In this document: positions 44,624 to 54,256 of the stretch, piece by piece | How the letters are laid out: each line of letters opens with the position of its first letter | Position numbering within the stretch: the stretch's first letter is position 1 | Source of the DNA: Strigamia acuminata | Taxonomy: Eukaryota; Arthropoda; Chilopoda; Geophilomorpha; Linotaeniidae | Length of the DNA stretch: 64,000 nt | Direction of reading: 5' to 3' | Assembly (NCBI GenBank): GCA_949358305.1 | Contig: OX442314.1 | Location: forward strand, 43,284,581 to 43,348,580 | Position numbers and translations under genes: made by a program | The notes under the pieces: generated by a model | Told to the model about the DNA's origin: nothing | Database searches by the model: none | The model's input: only the letters and a program-made list of their open reading frames with translations

Positions 44624-44791
44624 TTGTGTTCGTGTGATCTGATGAACGAAGGTCAAGAAAGACAACATGTCGGCTAAGTTAAACTAAAGTGACTCGTTTA
44701 TTCTGGAATTACAATATAGGTGGCGCTGCTCTTAAAAGCGCCAAAACATAATGATTGGTCAAGATTGACCGATGGAGTAGGACACTCCACA
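44624..44791 (-). repeat. 5' LTR of element D, 168 bp
   Basis: Partner of 40019-40177; carries ten extra bases (GTTAAACTAA-like) after GTCGGCTAA. Confidence 0.88.
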
Positions 44792-44796
44792 TTATA

Positions 44797-44920
44797 ACAA
44801 TGTTACAGCGTTGCTGTAGAAACATAACAACACACAAATCTTCACATTGTCCTAAGTCTTGCCAGCATAGTAGAATGAAGATTTCTTTTTGCTAGACGTT
44901 GTGTTTCTTAAAACTTTTTT
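44797..44920. repeat. Duplicated segment, copy 1 (second copy 51972-52090)
   Basis: AATGTTACAGCGTTGCTGTA through GCTAGACGTTGTGTTTCTT is shared almost base for base with 51972-52085. It belongs to the sequence upstream of the DEG/ENaC copies and shows that the neighbourhood was duplicated. Confidence 0.85.
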
Positions 44921-45597
44921 AGTCACTTACCCTGCACTGGAAAAAAAAGCAAATTTCCAAACATTTTCAAGTTGAAAATTTATATGGAAAAGTTGAATTT
45001 ACTACGATGAGGAAATTTGTTGGAAATATGTTGGAAATGATTACATATTTCCAAACTTCTGGAAATGTGTAGTAAATTCTAGAGATGAAAACTAATATTT
45101 CCAATAAGTTGTAAATCTTTTGTTCAAAGTGTTATGTTTCCAATCAGTTTTCTTTAAGTTGGAAATGTGTTGTAAATGTATGAAATGAAAATGTCATTTC
45201 ACAATGATTGTAAAAATAATGTAAAGGCAAGAAAATGCATGAATTTTAAAGGTAACATTTAAACACATGAAATGTAACAGACACAAGGTAAAATGAAGTC
45301 AGGAACATGAAAATTGTATCAAGTTTGAACTCTGAACAGAAAATAATGCCTAAAACGAATCAATTTCGAACGTGTGGGCACAATATGGAAACGACCAATC
45401 AGGGCGCAGGGACGGAAAAATACGTGTCTCGTCGATGAAACGTACCGTCGTTAATGAAACAAACAACCGACTCAAACACTTAAAATATAATATATCTCAA
45501 ACAATCAATACCAAATTGACTGTTAGAGAATTCAAAACCATTTAACAAAGAATTAGCTATATAACTTATGGGAAATTACACATTTAATTAGCACAAG

Positions 45598-46245
45598 TCA
45601 TGCTAGCCTACCGTCTTCCCCCGAACATAACGTCATGACGTTGTGTTCGAATACAACGACACCTGACGTTTTATTCGAACACAACGTCATGACGTTGTGT
45701 TGTGTTTTTTTAGTATAACTTCTGAAAAATCACAATTTTGTTGTAAAACTTCTAAAAAACCAGAAATTTTGTTGTAAAACTTCTAAAAAATCAGAAATTT
45801 TTTGTAAAATTTCTGAAAAATCAGTAATTGGTAATGTAATTTTGAAAAAAAAAATTTGATTTGAAATTTCAAGTTCAAAATATACAGCACTTTTTTAATT
45901 CGTGTCCAATTCGTGTCTAATTCGTGTCTAATTCGTGTCCACTTCGTGTTCAATTCATTTTCAATTCAATGCTTTCTAGCATCGCGCCTGTAAAAAGCGC
46001 ACCCCGCAATGTTTCTCAAATATAACTCGAATATAACGTCATGACGTTGTATTCGAATACAACGTCATGACGTTATATTGGAAGTGACGTTATATTCGAG
46101 AAATCGCTAAAACTTTCGAAAACAGCGATTTTCGAAAAAACTTGAATATAACGTCATGACGTTATGTTCGGGGGAAGACGGTAGTGGATAAAGCAGTGGT
46201 CTTTAGAACAAAGGGTCCCAGGTTCAATTCCAGCAGAGGTCAAGG
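45598..46245 (+). repeat. tRNA-derived sequence (SINE-like), split by a MITE
   Basis: With 45611-46183 removed, GCTAGCCTA joins GTGGATAAAGCAGTGG, giving a pol III A-box-like sequence; GGTTCAATTCC at 46221-46231 is a good B box. The anticodon-arm region does not fold as a clean tRNA and an A-rich tail follows (46247-46290), so a SINE rather than a tRNA gene. Confidence 0.6.
45611..46181. mobile_element. MITE with TA target duplication, 571 bp
   Basis: Inverted repeats of about 32 bp beginning CCGTCTTCCCCCGAACATAA, flanked by TA (45609-45610 and 46182-46183). TA duplication suggests the Tc1/mariner superfamily. It contains five copies of the palindrome AACGTCATGACGTT, two at the left end and three near the right. 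No ORF. Confidence 0.85.
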
Positions 46246-46685
46246 TAAGAAAAAAGAAAACTAAAAGAATAAATAAATTTAAATAAAACTGTCAATAAAA
46301 CATGCAAATTGTGATCTAATCAATGAAAATTAATTGTTGAATGATGTTTGAAAAAAAAGTCAAACAGCTTAAAAAAAAAAAATTGAGTTTGTGTATTTAA
46401 GTTTTTTAAAATGGAAGGTAGTAGACTTTTTTATTGGAAATATATTGGAAATATATTGGAAATTTATAGGAAATATATTGTGAAATTTCAAATTTTCACA
46501 ATTGAAAATGTTTGTAAAATTATTGTAAAAAAAGTCACGGAAATGGTCTCTTTCCGGATTGTAAATATGTTTGGAAAAGACTTATTTTCAATTGTTTGTA
46601 AATCTAATTTACAAACTTGTAAAATCCATCTACCTATATATTTACAATTCTTTACAAGTGAGTAAATCTGATTTTTTTTCCAGTG

Positions 46686-47214
46686 CTGGTGTCTGTTTTT
46701 GGCGAAATCCTCACTTTTCCGAACGCAAGCATGCGTACACGTTACTTGTCTTATAAAAAAGGCAAAAAAAGACATAACAATAACAGACACGAAACCACGT
46801 TCTTAGTTATTAAAATAATCAGTTGCTACTCAAATTGTGTGTGAGCAAGAGGTATTATTGACTCTCGTTTCGAAACAATACACTAGTTTGATCTATTATT
46901 CATTCAGTGATGTTGGTACGCCCACCAAAGAAAAAGAAAGTAATTTCAGTGTTTTTTAGTTTGCTCACCAGGTGCATGCACAACTACGTCGCTCTGGCAA
47001 CTGGCAACATCGGAAAAAAATTGTGTACCTCAAAAAATTGATTATGAAAAGCAGCGCTAATGTAATGAAATTCATGAATAAACGATCGCTGCAATCATTC
47101 AAGATGCAAAACGTTGTATTTTCGTATTCTAAATATTGATTTAGAATGTCCAAACGTGAAGTCAGAGAGTGAGTTGAGGCGCCATTTTATTCTCAATATC
47201 GATCATTTGTTTTC
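46686..47214. other. Intergenic, no gene seen
   Basis: AT-rich sequence between the TIR element and the Sidestep-derived fragment. No long frame on either strand and no recognisable motif. Confidence 0.5.
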
Positions 47215-47400
47215 GGAAGAAATAAAGTAAGAGTTTTAGTAGCTTACTTTGAATCTCGCTCACTTGAAACTTAAGTTGTTTTGTTTAGTTTTGTTGGACG
47301 AGTAAGTCCGTGTACCAGAGAATCAATTGAAGCCAAATGAGGAACGCACGCGATGTTTTGATTGGGAAACCGATTTTTATTGAATAAAGTGCATACCGGT
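47215..47400 (-). pseudogene. Second Sidestep exon-1/flank fragment
   Basis: Contains the TTGTTGGACGAG...ACCAGA(A/G)AATCAATTG piece of exon 1 and the CCAAATGAGGA(A/G)CGCACGCG flank, fused with the middle deleted. Preceded by CGCTCACTTGAAACTT, as at 35784. Confidence 0.75.
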
Positions 47401-47575
47401 AATCAATACCGACGCGGACCAAATTGGCGTTAAGCTTATTTGGCGCCAAATTTAAAATAATGGAATAATATAATAATAAAAGGATCATATTGCAACAGTA
47501 ACGTTTTGCGTACGTATCACGTATGTTGTGTATATTTAAAGCACAGTTTTACTTATTCGAAGCAATTATTCCGCG

Positions 47576-48061
47576 ATGTCCGCTATGGCACGCACACAAC
47601 CAGAGCGAAGGCGTAATGAAAGGCTGAGAAGGTTGCTGAGTGTCTCCAGGCGCATCACAGAGTTCCCAATACCACGATGGAGCAGACGGCGTGGCTTAGG
47701 CTTACCGCCTGCACAATTGCCGCAACCGCCTGCACAATTGTCGGAACCGCCTGCACAATTGGCGCCACTAGATGATTGGGAGGAGATATGGGAGCAACAG
47801 CGATTACGTAGTATCAGAAACTTAGCTCCAGAAGTGCACGAATTGGCCATTGAGTTGGTGCACTTCTTGACTGCAGCGGCCGAAAACCTGATCCCTACGC
47901 GCGAACACAACGACTTCGCCTGCCAACTTTGTTTCACAAATCAGTGCAATATATCGTACAAGTGTGCCAAGAAGGCAGTTCAAGTGGACGTTCAACTAAA
48001 ATGCCATGTGTGTCGTGAAGTAGTCAAGAAGTGCAAACACCTCCGTCAATTATTTCCTTAA
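47576..48061 (+). CDS. RING paralogue 3 with a broken RING, 161 aa
   Basis: The ATG at 47576 follows TATTTAAAG (47533) and the shared leader. Only one reduced Pro-rich stretch (PPAQLPQPPAQLSEPPAQL) precedes the EQQRLRSIRNL helix. In the RING, the segment GHIVCAAC between Cys-3 and the following AKKAV is absent: 24 bases are missing in frame, between GTGTG repeats that are visible in the intact paralogues. The His and two Cys ligands are lost, so the zinc-binding site cannot form as in paralogues 1 and 2. The frame is otherwise open and has a poly(A) signal at about 48101. Either a decaying duplicate or a product with a non-ligase role. Confidence 0.75.
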   Translation: MSAMARTQPERRRNERLRRLLSVSRRITEFPIPRWSRRRGLGLPPAQLPQPPAQLSEPPAQLAPLDDWEEIWEQQRLRSIRNLAPEVHELAIELVHFLTAAAENLIPTREHNDFACQLCFTNQCNISYKCAKKAVQVDVQLKCHVCREVVKKCKHLRQLFP

Positions 48062-48192
48062 AGTGTATTCATTGCTTTTCAGTTCTTCAGTTCGTCTTTT
48101 AATAAAATAAAAATTCATATCTTCTATTCTTTATTGTTATTTGCAGTCGCCAAATTGCCCATCGCCTTTCATAATACCGGTAATAATTATTA

Positions 48193-49727
48193 TTACACGA
48201 GGAAACAGGCTGGTTGTGTGCGAGATGGTTTTCTTGACAGGAATCGTCGAATGAATTGCGAGGAACTTGTTAGCGTAGAGAAGAGAGAGATGCCGAGAAA
48301 GAGGCCGATGTTGCCGCCCAGATCGGAGACGAGGGACGAGAAGGGATAGAAGAGGAATTCCGACACGATTTGTTTGTTGTTTGAGCTGAAAAACATTGGG
48401 ACGTAAAGATTGCCGACTTGGTTGACCACTCGGACTATCGAGTATTTGGTTTGATTGCAAGCGCGTTTGCAGGAGCACGTCTTCTTTTTCGTGAATTGAA
48501 ATTGAAAAACGAGATCTCGCAGTTTTTCCACCTGCGACATGGAGTCGCAGTACGGCAATTCCGACTCGAAGAACGGCCATCTGAGAAAAAAAAATCAATC
48601 AGTTGATTTTACTTTAATATTTAAAATTGATCTATGACATTTACTTGCATTCGGCTTTAGAGTTGTTCAAATACGCGTTTGTGCAGTTGTTGAGACACTC
48701 GATTTGTCCGACCTCGCTTCCGCAAGGATTATGGGCGAGATTTAGGTAGCTAAACTGTGTAAGGAGACTAAATTAAGATGGAATTCGAAATGGATTTATT
48801 TAGTGCTCGTACTTCTGTAACTGACACTTCAATTTCATTTGCATACAAGTCGTCGATGTATGTTGTCCGTACGAAGATTTTGTCGATAGTTTTTGACGAA
48901 TGTACGTTAGCCTGTAAAGCGCATTCAATAACGAATTAAGTTAACACAACTCGTAGTCGACTATACACGAGATTCGTGTTAAATCTCATGTTAGGCTTAA
49001 TTGAATGTGGCAATAACTATACCATAAAATGCCTGCCGAGCTCAGCAGGAATGGAGGAGAAGTTTGTTATGTTGAGGTACGAAACCCACAATTTTCCGGC
49101 GTACAGCAATTCCAAATCTAGTTGGAGTCAAAGTATTTATTTAATTGTATCTAATTCAATCACTTACCTGTGTGGAAAACCCGGCAACGACCCCCCGTGG
49201 TGTCGGTGCGCGTGTCAGACAACCATTCGTGTTGCACGCACTCGTTGTGATTGCTCGCGTATTTACACTGGAAATGTCGCAAAGGATTAAATCAAACTCT
49301 TAGCGTGGAGTAATACCAATTGCCCTACTGTGACCGTGAACTTGAACATCGGATGTCGATCGGTGTCCCAGAGGTTCCACAAGCGCAACAGCGTGGTGTT
49401 GAGCTCGGAAAAGGTGTGGGATTTGCGTTGTTCCAACGTGAGATTTCTGCACGTTTCGTCTTGTTCGCACGTCGTTTGGAACGACAAGTTGAAATTGTAG
49501 CCAAAGTCGGAGTTGTAAGGGCAAATTGTGATCGCGGGCGGCCGGTAGACATCGAAGGAGCGGACGAGCACGAACGTCGCGATGGGCACGGCAAAGTATT
49601 TCGCCAAGCATAAGTAGACTTGCCAAGTGCACAAACTAATCGACAACAAACTCACGATTGTTCGAGTTAAGTTGGTCGACGTTTGGCGGCGAATGGAGCG
49701 CAAGTTTCTCGCCTTTGGTGCGCGCAT
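48193..49727 (-). CDS. DEG/ENaC-family channel, six exons, 400 aa
   Basis: Exons: 49727-49317, 49267-49168, 49117-49023, 48911-48813, 48754-48645, 48580-48193; all junctions GT-AG and in phase, total 401 codons with stop. A short basic N-terminus precedes TM1 (about residues 22-45). PPAITICPYN is the FPAVTIC-type post-TM1 motif. GRCRVFHT and PCGSEVGQIECLNNC lie in the Cys-rich extracellular domain. TCSCKRACN and YVPMFFSS lead to the TM2 pore, SLVSDLGGNIGLFLGIS, with the G-x-S filter. The tail is about 25 residues. It is short for the family (often 500-700), mainly in the extracellular domain. A sodium-permeable, ligand- or force-gated channel is inferred. Convergent with RING paralogue 3; a decayed copy lies at 39268. 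Confidence 0.85.
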
Positions 49728-50322
49728 CTTAAAACTATAGAAACAATTTACAAGTTGGCACGATATTTAAAAGTGAGGAAGTGATATTTCTAATTTATTC
49801 GTTCACAGTAAATAAAAAAAGAATCGATAATCGCTTTCAAATGTGATATTAATGGCAGTAAAGCAAACAAACAAGTAAATAGCGAATAAAACAAACAAGA
49901 AAAGCGAGCAAGCGAGCAAACAAACAAGTAAAACAAGCACGCAAACGTGAGTTGACGTTTTTCACGTGCACTTTGCGCACTTTACACTATAAGAGTGCAA
50001 ATTGTGAAATGAAAAATCAGACGAGTCAACACAAATGATTGACAATGCGAAATGAATAAATTATAATTTATTTTGAGGTGCGTGCCGTAAGTATAAAATA
50101 ATCAGTTTTTTTGTAATATTTTTTTTTACACTTCTTCTGGAATCAATTTTTTAATAAATGTATTTTGTCATTAGAATTCGTTTATAATTATTTTAGAAAA
50201 AGAAATTTGGTAGTGATTTTACACAAAAATGGGGCCATACCGTGAGACGTGTTGAGTTTCTTGCCGCTAGACGTCGTAGCAAGTACTATCAGGAGTAAAA
50301 TAATGAGAAAAGAAAAGATTTA
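49728..50322. other. Intergenic, AT-rich, no gene seen
   Basis: Contains a CAAACAAG/GCGAGCAA-rich low-complexity patch at about 49860-49940. Nothing else supportable. Confidence 0.5.
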
Positions 50323-50938
50323 TTTAGATGTCGGGTTCATAGTCGTGGAATTGGAGTTGGAAGGCCCACCGAGCGAGACGCCCGCGTCCAGTTGAAAGCG
50401 GAGCGCAGTGAGGGCTCCCAGAATTGTTTGAAAAATTTGAGAAAATTCAGGAAAAAATAATGAAATAATTGATATTTTGACTTTATTTTTTGATGTTAAT
50501 TCGACTAGGTAGTATTCAGTTAGTATAGATTTGTAATGACGATGCGAATCATCTTTCCGTAAAGGTTCTGTAAAAGGTTTTTATAGTTATTTGTCAGCAA
50601 ACAAAAAATGGGTCATCCGTTGGTTCGACTCACTTGTCAGCCATGCCGACCATGATGACATGGCGTAACGGATCGCCGTCGTACATAAAACGTTCCTCAA
50701 TTAATCAATCAACGGCGATCCAATTAAAATAAAACATAAAATTTAGATGAAAATAAAATAAAATTTTATTAATGTATCCGGCGCTAATTTACTTAAAATT
50801 CATGGCGATCAACGTCCAGCATACGTTTGTAATTGACCTGATGCCGGAACAGTCGGATGCACACCGAGTCGGATTCAAGCTTGTCTACGTAAAGCCGCGA
50901 TGCTCGCCCGTAGCCCGTACCGAGCGGCCGAATCACTG
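50323..50938 (-). other. Possible terminal exons of an unidentified minus-strand gene
   Basis: Three short open stretches look coding: one ending VNYKRMLDVDRHEF at a stop near 50801; one between an AG (about 50702) and a GTGAGTC donor (about 50636) reading MYDGDPLRHVIMVGMADK; and one ending GVSLGGPSNSNSTTMNPTSK near 50323. Their phases do not join in a way I can verify and no family is recognised. They may be unrelated chance frames. Confidence 0.25.
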
Positions 50939-50945
50939 GTGAGGC

Positions 50946-51503
50946 CTAGATCCTTAGTCGAATCGATGAGGCGACGTGCATGTTTTTCGGATTTCTTGAT
51001 TTTCGACGTTCTTGAGCCATTAATCGATTCCTTTCCATCCTACTCACCTGATCTTCAGTCAGTTCCTGAGTCGTGTTTTGGATCACGGGTGACACGGGCT
51101 TCTGAATTTCTTCCGGAAAATGATTTTGCGCGACTAATTCGTCGAATGGATCGACGAATTCGGGTTCAGTTTCGTCTCTGTTGTTGGCGACTTCGTTGTC
51201 AGGTAAAACCAACTCGTCCATATCCAATCGGATTTTTTTCACGATTTTTTTCACTTGTCGTTTCTTACCCAACCCTTCAACTTGTTCCAGAAATTTGTCA
51301 AACGGTAATTTCGGATATAATCGAAAGGCCCAGTGCTGCATCTTGCGCATTAACTCATCAAGGTCTTTTTTCTCGTGACTCTTTCTCTTGAAGCTGACAT
51401 GTTGAAATGTCGCCGTCAAAGCAGGTAAACCTCTCTCGCCGCACAGCCTGGCAGCATCTAATTTCAACCTGGGACGGCGAACGGTCTGGGTGTGTGGGCC
51501 CAT
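50946..51503 (-). CDS. TIPIN/Swi3-family replication fork protection protein, 185 aa
   Basis: Residues about 9-95 match the Swi3/TIPIN domain: RPRLKLDAARLCGERGLPAL, then FKRKSHEKKDLDELMRKMQHWAFRLYPKLPFDKFL and a KKIRLDM end. Near residue 150 a second conserved block, ELTEDQ...MERNRLMAQERR, also fits the family. TIPIN binds Timeless and RPA and stabilises stalled forks in the nucleus. The ATG at 51503 lies three bases after a possible splice acceptor (TAACTTCAG), so an N-terminal exon may be missing; family members usually have an acidic N-terminus first and are longer. The C-terminus is shorter than in vertebrates. Confidence 0.85.
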   Translation of the reverse strand: MGPHTQTVRRPRLKLDAARLCGERGLPALTATFQHVSFKRKSHEKKDLDELMRKMQHWAFRLYPKLPFDKFLEQVEGLGKKRQVKKIVKKIRLDMDELVLPDNEVANNRDETEPEFVDPFDELVAQNHFPEEIQKPVSPVIQNTTQELTEDQVSRMERNRLMAQERRKSRNPKNMHVASSIRLRI

Positions 51504-51971
51504 AATCTGAAGTTACGTTAAATGCTAGAAGGAGATGTGTACACGACAATGTTAGAACAAGTGAATGGATTAATTTATTAACAATGGTTTGGGGGTTTAT
51601 ATACCTCAAACAATGTCACGTAACGTATACATGACGGGTCATTCGACCAATCAGTGTCGAGTGGGCCAATACTGCTAAATGTGTATTGTCCAATCCAACA
51701 ATATATTAGAAAAGTACAATTTACGAAACGTTCTACCAACGTTTTCATGTATCTACTCTAAACCCGGCTTGGATGCATACGAAAAGTCATTTTTTAATTT
51801 TAATTGCATTTTTCAACATGATTTTCGAATACAGCTGTAGTGTTTCTGTTTATTTCGTGCTCGTACTTCTGTGACTGACACTTCAATTTCATTTGGATAC
51901 AGAAACACACTCAAACACACACGATGATTGCACCAAATTCAAGTGAAGTTCTGCACTGCCGTTTGCTATCA
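51504..51971. other. Intergenic; contains a duplicated DEG/ENaC intron segment
   Basis: From about 51778 (GCATACGAAAAGTCATTTTT) to 51900 the sequence matches 39865-39985 in the intron of the DEG/ENaC pseudogene. No gene is seen before it apart from the TIPIN upstream region. Confidence 0.6.
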
Positions 51972-52005
51972 CAATGTTACAGCGTTGCTGTAGAAACATA
52001 ACAAC

Positions 52006-52801
52006 ACACAAATCTTCACAATTGTCCTAAGCCTTGCCAGCATAGTAGAACGAAGATTTCTTTTTGCTAGACGTTGTGTTTCTTGTAGTTGGATGTAGTT
52101 GGATGAAGTCAGACACAAGTGGAGTGCAGGATGTTGAAAAATGACATCATATTTTAACATCAAGTGCCACCTTTTCTTATACACTTGTAAAAATATTTTT
52201 TGACAATGAATTTGCAATTGTCTTACAATAGTACTTTCAAATTTTTTTAAAAACCAATTTTGTAAAATCAAGTTTGACAATGCATTCATATTTGACAAAT
52301 AAGAATATTGGGGAAAGCATTACAAAATACCTTCAAATTCCTTCAAAGTACACAAATAAGGCTCCACTTACGCCTAGTAATCATTTCAAAGCAAGAAGAG
52401 CTATTCTGTAAAATGAATACAGATTAGCTATAGGTCTCTATTCTCACAAAGGTATACTTTTGAGGTCACAACAAATTGAGTATTTATGTTAGTATTCAAA
52501 GTGCTTTGATTGTCATTTTTCTTTTCAATTATTATTAATTAATGCGGTAGGAAACTTTGATCTATACATACTCTTGTTCACTCCAAAAGAGTTCTTTCTG
52601 CCATTGGCCGAGCAACTTCACTTGTGTCACTACACTTGTTTTATGATAATTTGTGACGCTGCCCTTGCGCAGTGCCCTCTGTATAAACATGAATAAATTA
52701 ACACTTATGCAAATATTCTTGTACGTGATGCCTTGTGTCTGACTTCATCCAACTACATCCTACTACAAGAAACACAACGTGACAATGTGAAGATTTGTGT
52801 G
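52006..52801. repeat. Foldback repeat with about 50-bp near-perfect arms
   Basis: 52071-52119 (ACGTTGTGTTTCTTGTAGTT...GTCAGACACAAG) is the reverse complement of 52732-52780 with one or two mismatches. The outer CACACAAATCTTCACA at 52006 also pairs with TGTGAAGATTTGTGTG near 52787, with a 43-base insert on the left only. The interior is AT-rich and non-coding. Confidence 0.75.
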
Positions 52802-53286
52802 TTTTGAAACAATGAAAAGGACTGAACAATAAAAGAAAGCACATCAATTGTTTTGCGCGTGGAAAATGGCGGGAATGTTGTTCTTGTCTTCTCCCTCTCT
52901 TACTCACTCGGCGGTGATGGCTGACTTCAGAGACGCTTACAGTGGTCCTCGATGGCGGCGGCAATGTGTAAGAGCTCTGCTCACGAGCAGAGATGATGGG
53001 ATTATTCACATAAATTAAAAAAGCTAAACTGAATGCCAAGGAATTTATAAGTGGGTGTTGGTTGGTAATACCAATATCGTGGGATTGCTGTACACGAGTA
53101 AATTGCGTACAAATAACTGTGGAACACAATACTTTCGGAATCGGAATTATACACGACACGAGTAAGCTAAACTGTGTAAATTTGTAAATGTAAATTTTGG
53201 ATTTAATAATTTATTTCGTGTTTGCTCGTACGGGAAGTCACGGAAACCGTACCAGACGTTCCTTAACAGTTCAGGGACATATTATT
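52802..53286. other. Intergenic, no gene seen
   Basis: Short frames only on both strands; nothing recognised. Confidence 0.5.
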
Positions 53287-53868
53287 TTAATCGTACGGCA
53301 GTAAACAGATCTTGCTCGGGTCGTCTGTATGGCGCTGGATAATACCGAAACGCAGCAAAAGTTCAAGGTAAAGTGGCCAAACTGTCTGGTCAACGTCGAT
53401 GTACGGATCCGGCGATTCCTCCCAACGGCTAATCAGCTTTTCGATTAAGTTGGCCAATGTGTGATGGTTAGCCATTTCTGGCGAGATTTCTGGCGAGATT
53501 TCTGCCATTTCTGGCGAGATTTCTGCCATTTCTGGCGAGATTTCTGCCATTTCCTCCGAATCGAAATTCGGTGCTGAAAAATTTGTCATTAGGAAAACAT
53601 ACATTTCTTTTGTTTTTTCGTTGATGAATTTACAAATGTCCACATTTCGTTCGTGTAACTTCTTAATCGAAGGCAATTGTTTCTTCATTACTAGCAGTTG
53701 TTTTCTCAACAGAATAATGTCCTCTTGGTTCAGTGCATTGATACTTACTCGTCTAGCCACCATTTTGTTGAGAGATCTTTTTTCTTCCTGGATTAGACTT
53801 AAAAGCACCTCGGACTGTCGAATACTCGCCTCTAATTCATTTCTTGTTGAAGAAAAATCGTCATCCAT
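53287..53868 (-). CDS. CENP-K-like coiled-coil protein, 193 aa (tentative)
   Basis: Single exon, ATG at 53868. Residues 1-100 are a predicted coiled coil (heptad-like Leu/Ile with many Glu/Lys: SLIQEEKRSLNKMVARRV, LLRKQLLVMKKQLPSIKKL). A short repeat MAEISPE x3 follows near residues 107-130. The C-terminal part ends LYLELLLRFGIIQRH, DDPSKI and LLPYD, which resembles the conserved C-terminus of CENP-K, a kinetochore CCAN subunit. CENP-K is usually longer (around 270 residues). The match is from recall and limited to the last ~30 residues, so the call is tentative. Other coiled-coil proteins cannot be excluded. Confidence 0.45.
   Translation of the reverse strand: MDDDFSSTRNELEASIRQSEVLLSLIQEEKRSLNKMVARRVSINALNQEDIILLRKQLLVMKKQLPSIKKLHERNVDICKFINEKTKEMYVFLMTNFSAPNFDSEEMAEISPEMAEISPEMAEISPEISPEMANHHTLANLIEKLISRWEESPDPYIDVDQTVWPLYLELLLRFGIIQRHTDDPSKICLLPYD
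53475..53555 (-). repeat. Coding tandem repeat, 21 bp
   Basis: TTCTGGCGAGATTTCTGCCAT repeats about three times plus a partial copy inside the CENP-K-like frame, encoding MAEISPE. Confidence 0.9.
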
Positions 53869-54256
53869 TATTTGTTTTAACGGCTCGATCCAAACAGTCG
53901 CTTTGTTGTTGCAAGAATGAATAATCGTTGCAATCGCACTGGTTCAATGCCGCTGAAAACGTTTCGAGCGCGTATCGTATATGGACTGCAGACGTTTTGT
54001 ATAAACTCGTGATCGGTCCAGAAGGTCTTTTTAATTCACTGCAGTCCGAAGTGTTTATTTTTTATTTTTAAAATAACATAAACACAGAGCGCTAATTTAG
54101 GATCCATGTCAGCCTCCGTAAGGTTTGGATCGATGCGCTTCTTATAACGTGGAAAGGATTCATTCTATCTCGAGCAATTAACCGTTTCTTCCGCGTGTGA
54201 ACCCTGTAGATTTTATTTGTTCGTTTTCATGTCGGTGCCTCGCTACATGCATCACG
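53869..54256. other. Intergenic upstream of CENP-K-like gene
   Basis: No gene seen. Presumed promoter of the minus-strand gene at 53868 and left flank of element C. Confidence 0.5.

Larger units (their letters stand above)
40019..44791 (-). mobile_element. LTR retrotransposon D (Ty3/Gypsy-like), 4.8 kb, short LTRs
   Basis: Flanked by TTATA duplications (40014-40018 and 44792-44796). The LTRs are only 159 and 168 bp. Read on the minus strand: LTR, primer-binding site, gag with two CCHC knuckles, protease-RT-RNase H-integrase, polypurine tract, LTR. Two defects are seen: a frameshift at the protease DTG and one in-frame TAG before the integrase core. Otherwise it is full length. It belongs to a different lineage from B and C, and to the same lineage as the relic around B. 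Confidence 0.9.
44935..46685. mobile_element. Non-autonomous TIR element, about 1.75 kb, with nested insertions
   Basis: The ends are CACTGGAAAAAAAA at 44935 and its complement at 46685. Subterminal zones are full of TTGGAAAT/GGAAATAT repeats on both sides (44955-45190 and 46410-46600). No transposase is seen. A tRNA-like SINE and a TA-flanked MITE lie inside. Superfamily not assigned because no target duplication is clear. Confidence 0.65.

Noticed and set aside
46184-46245. tRNA gene
   Set aside because: A and B boxes are present but the acceptor and anticodon stems do not pair and the head is split by a MITE; a SINE is more likely.
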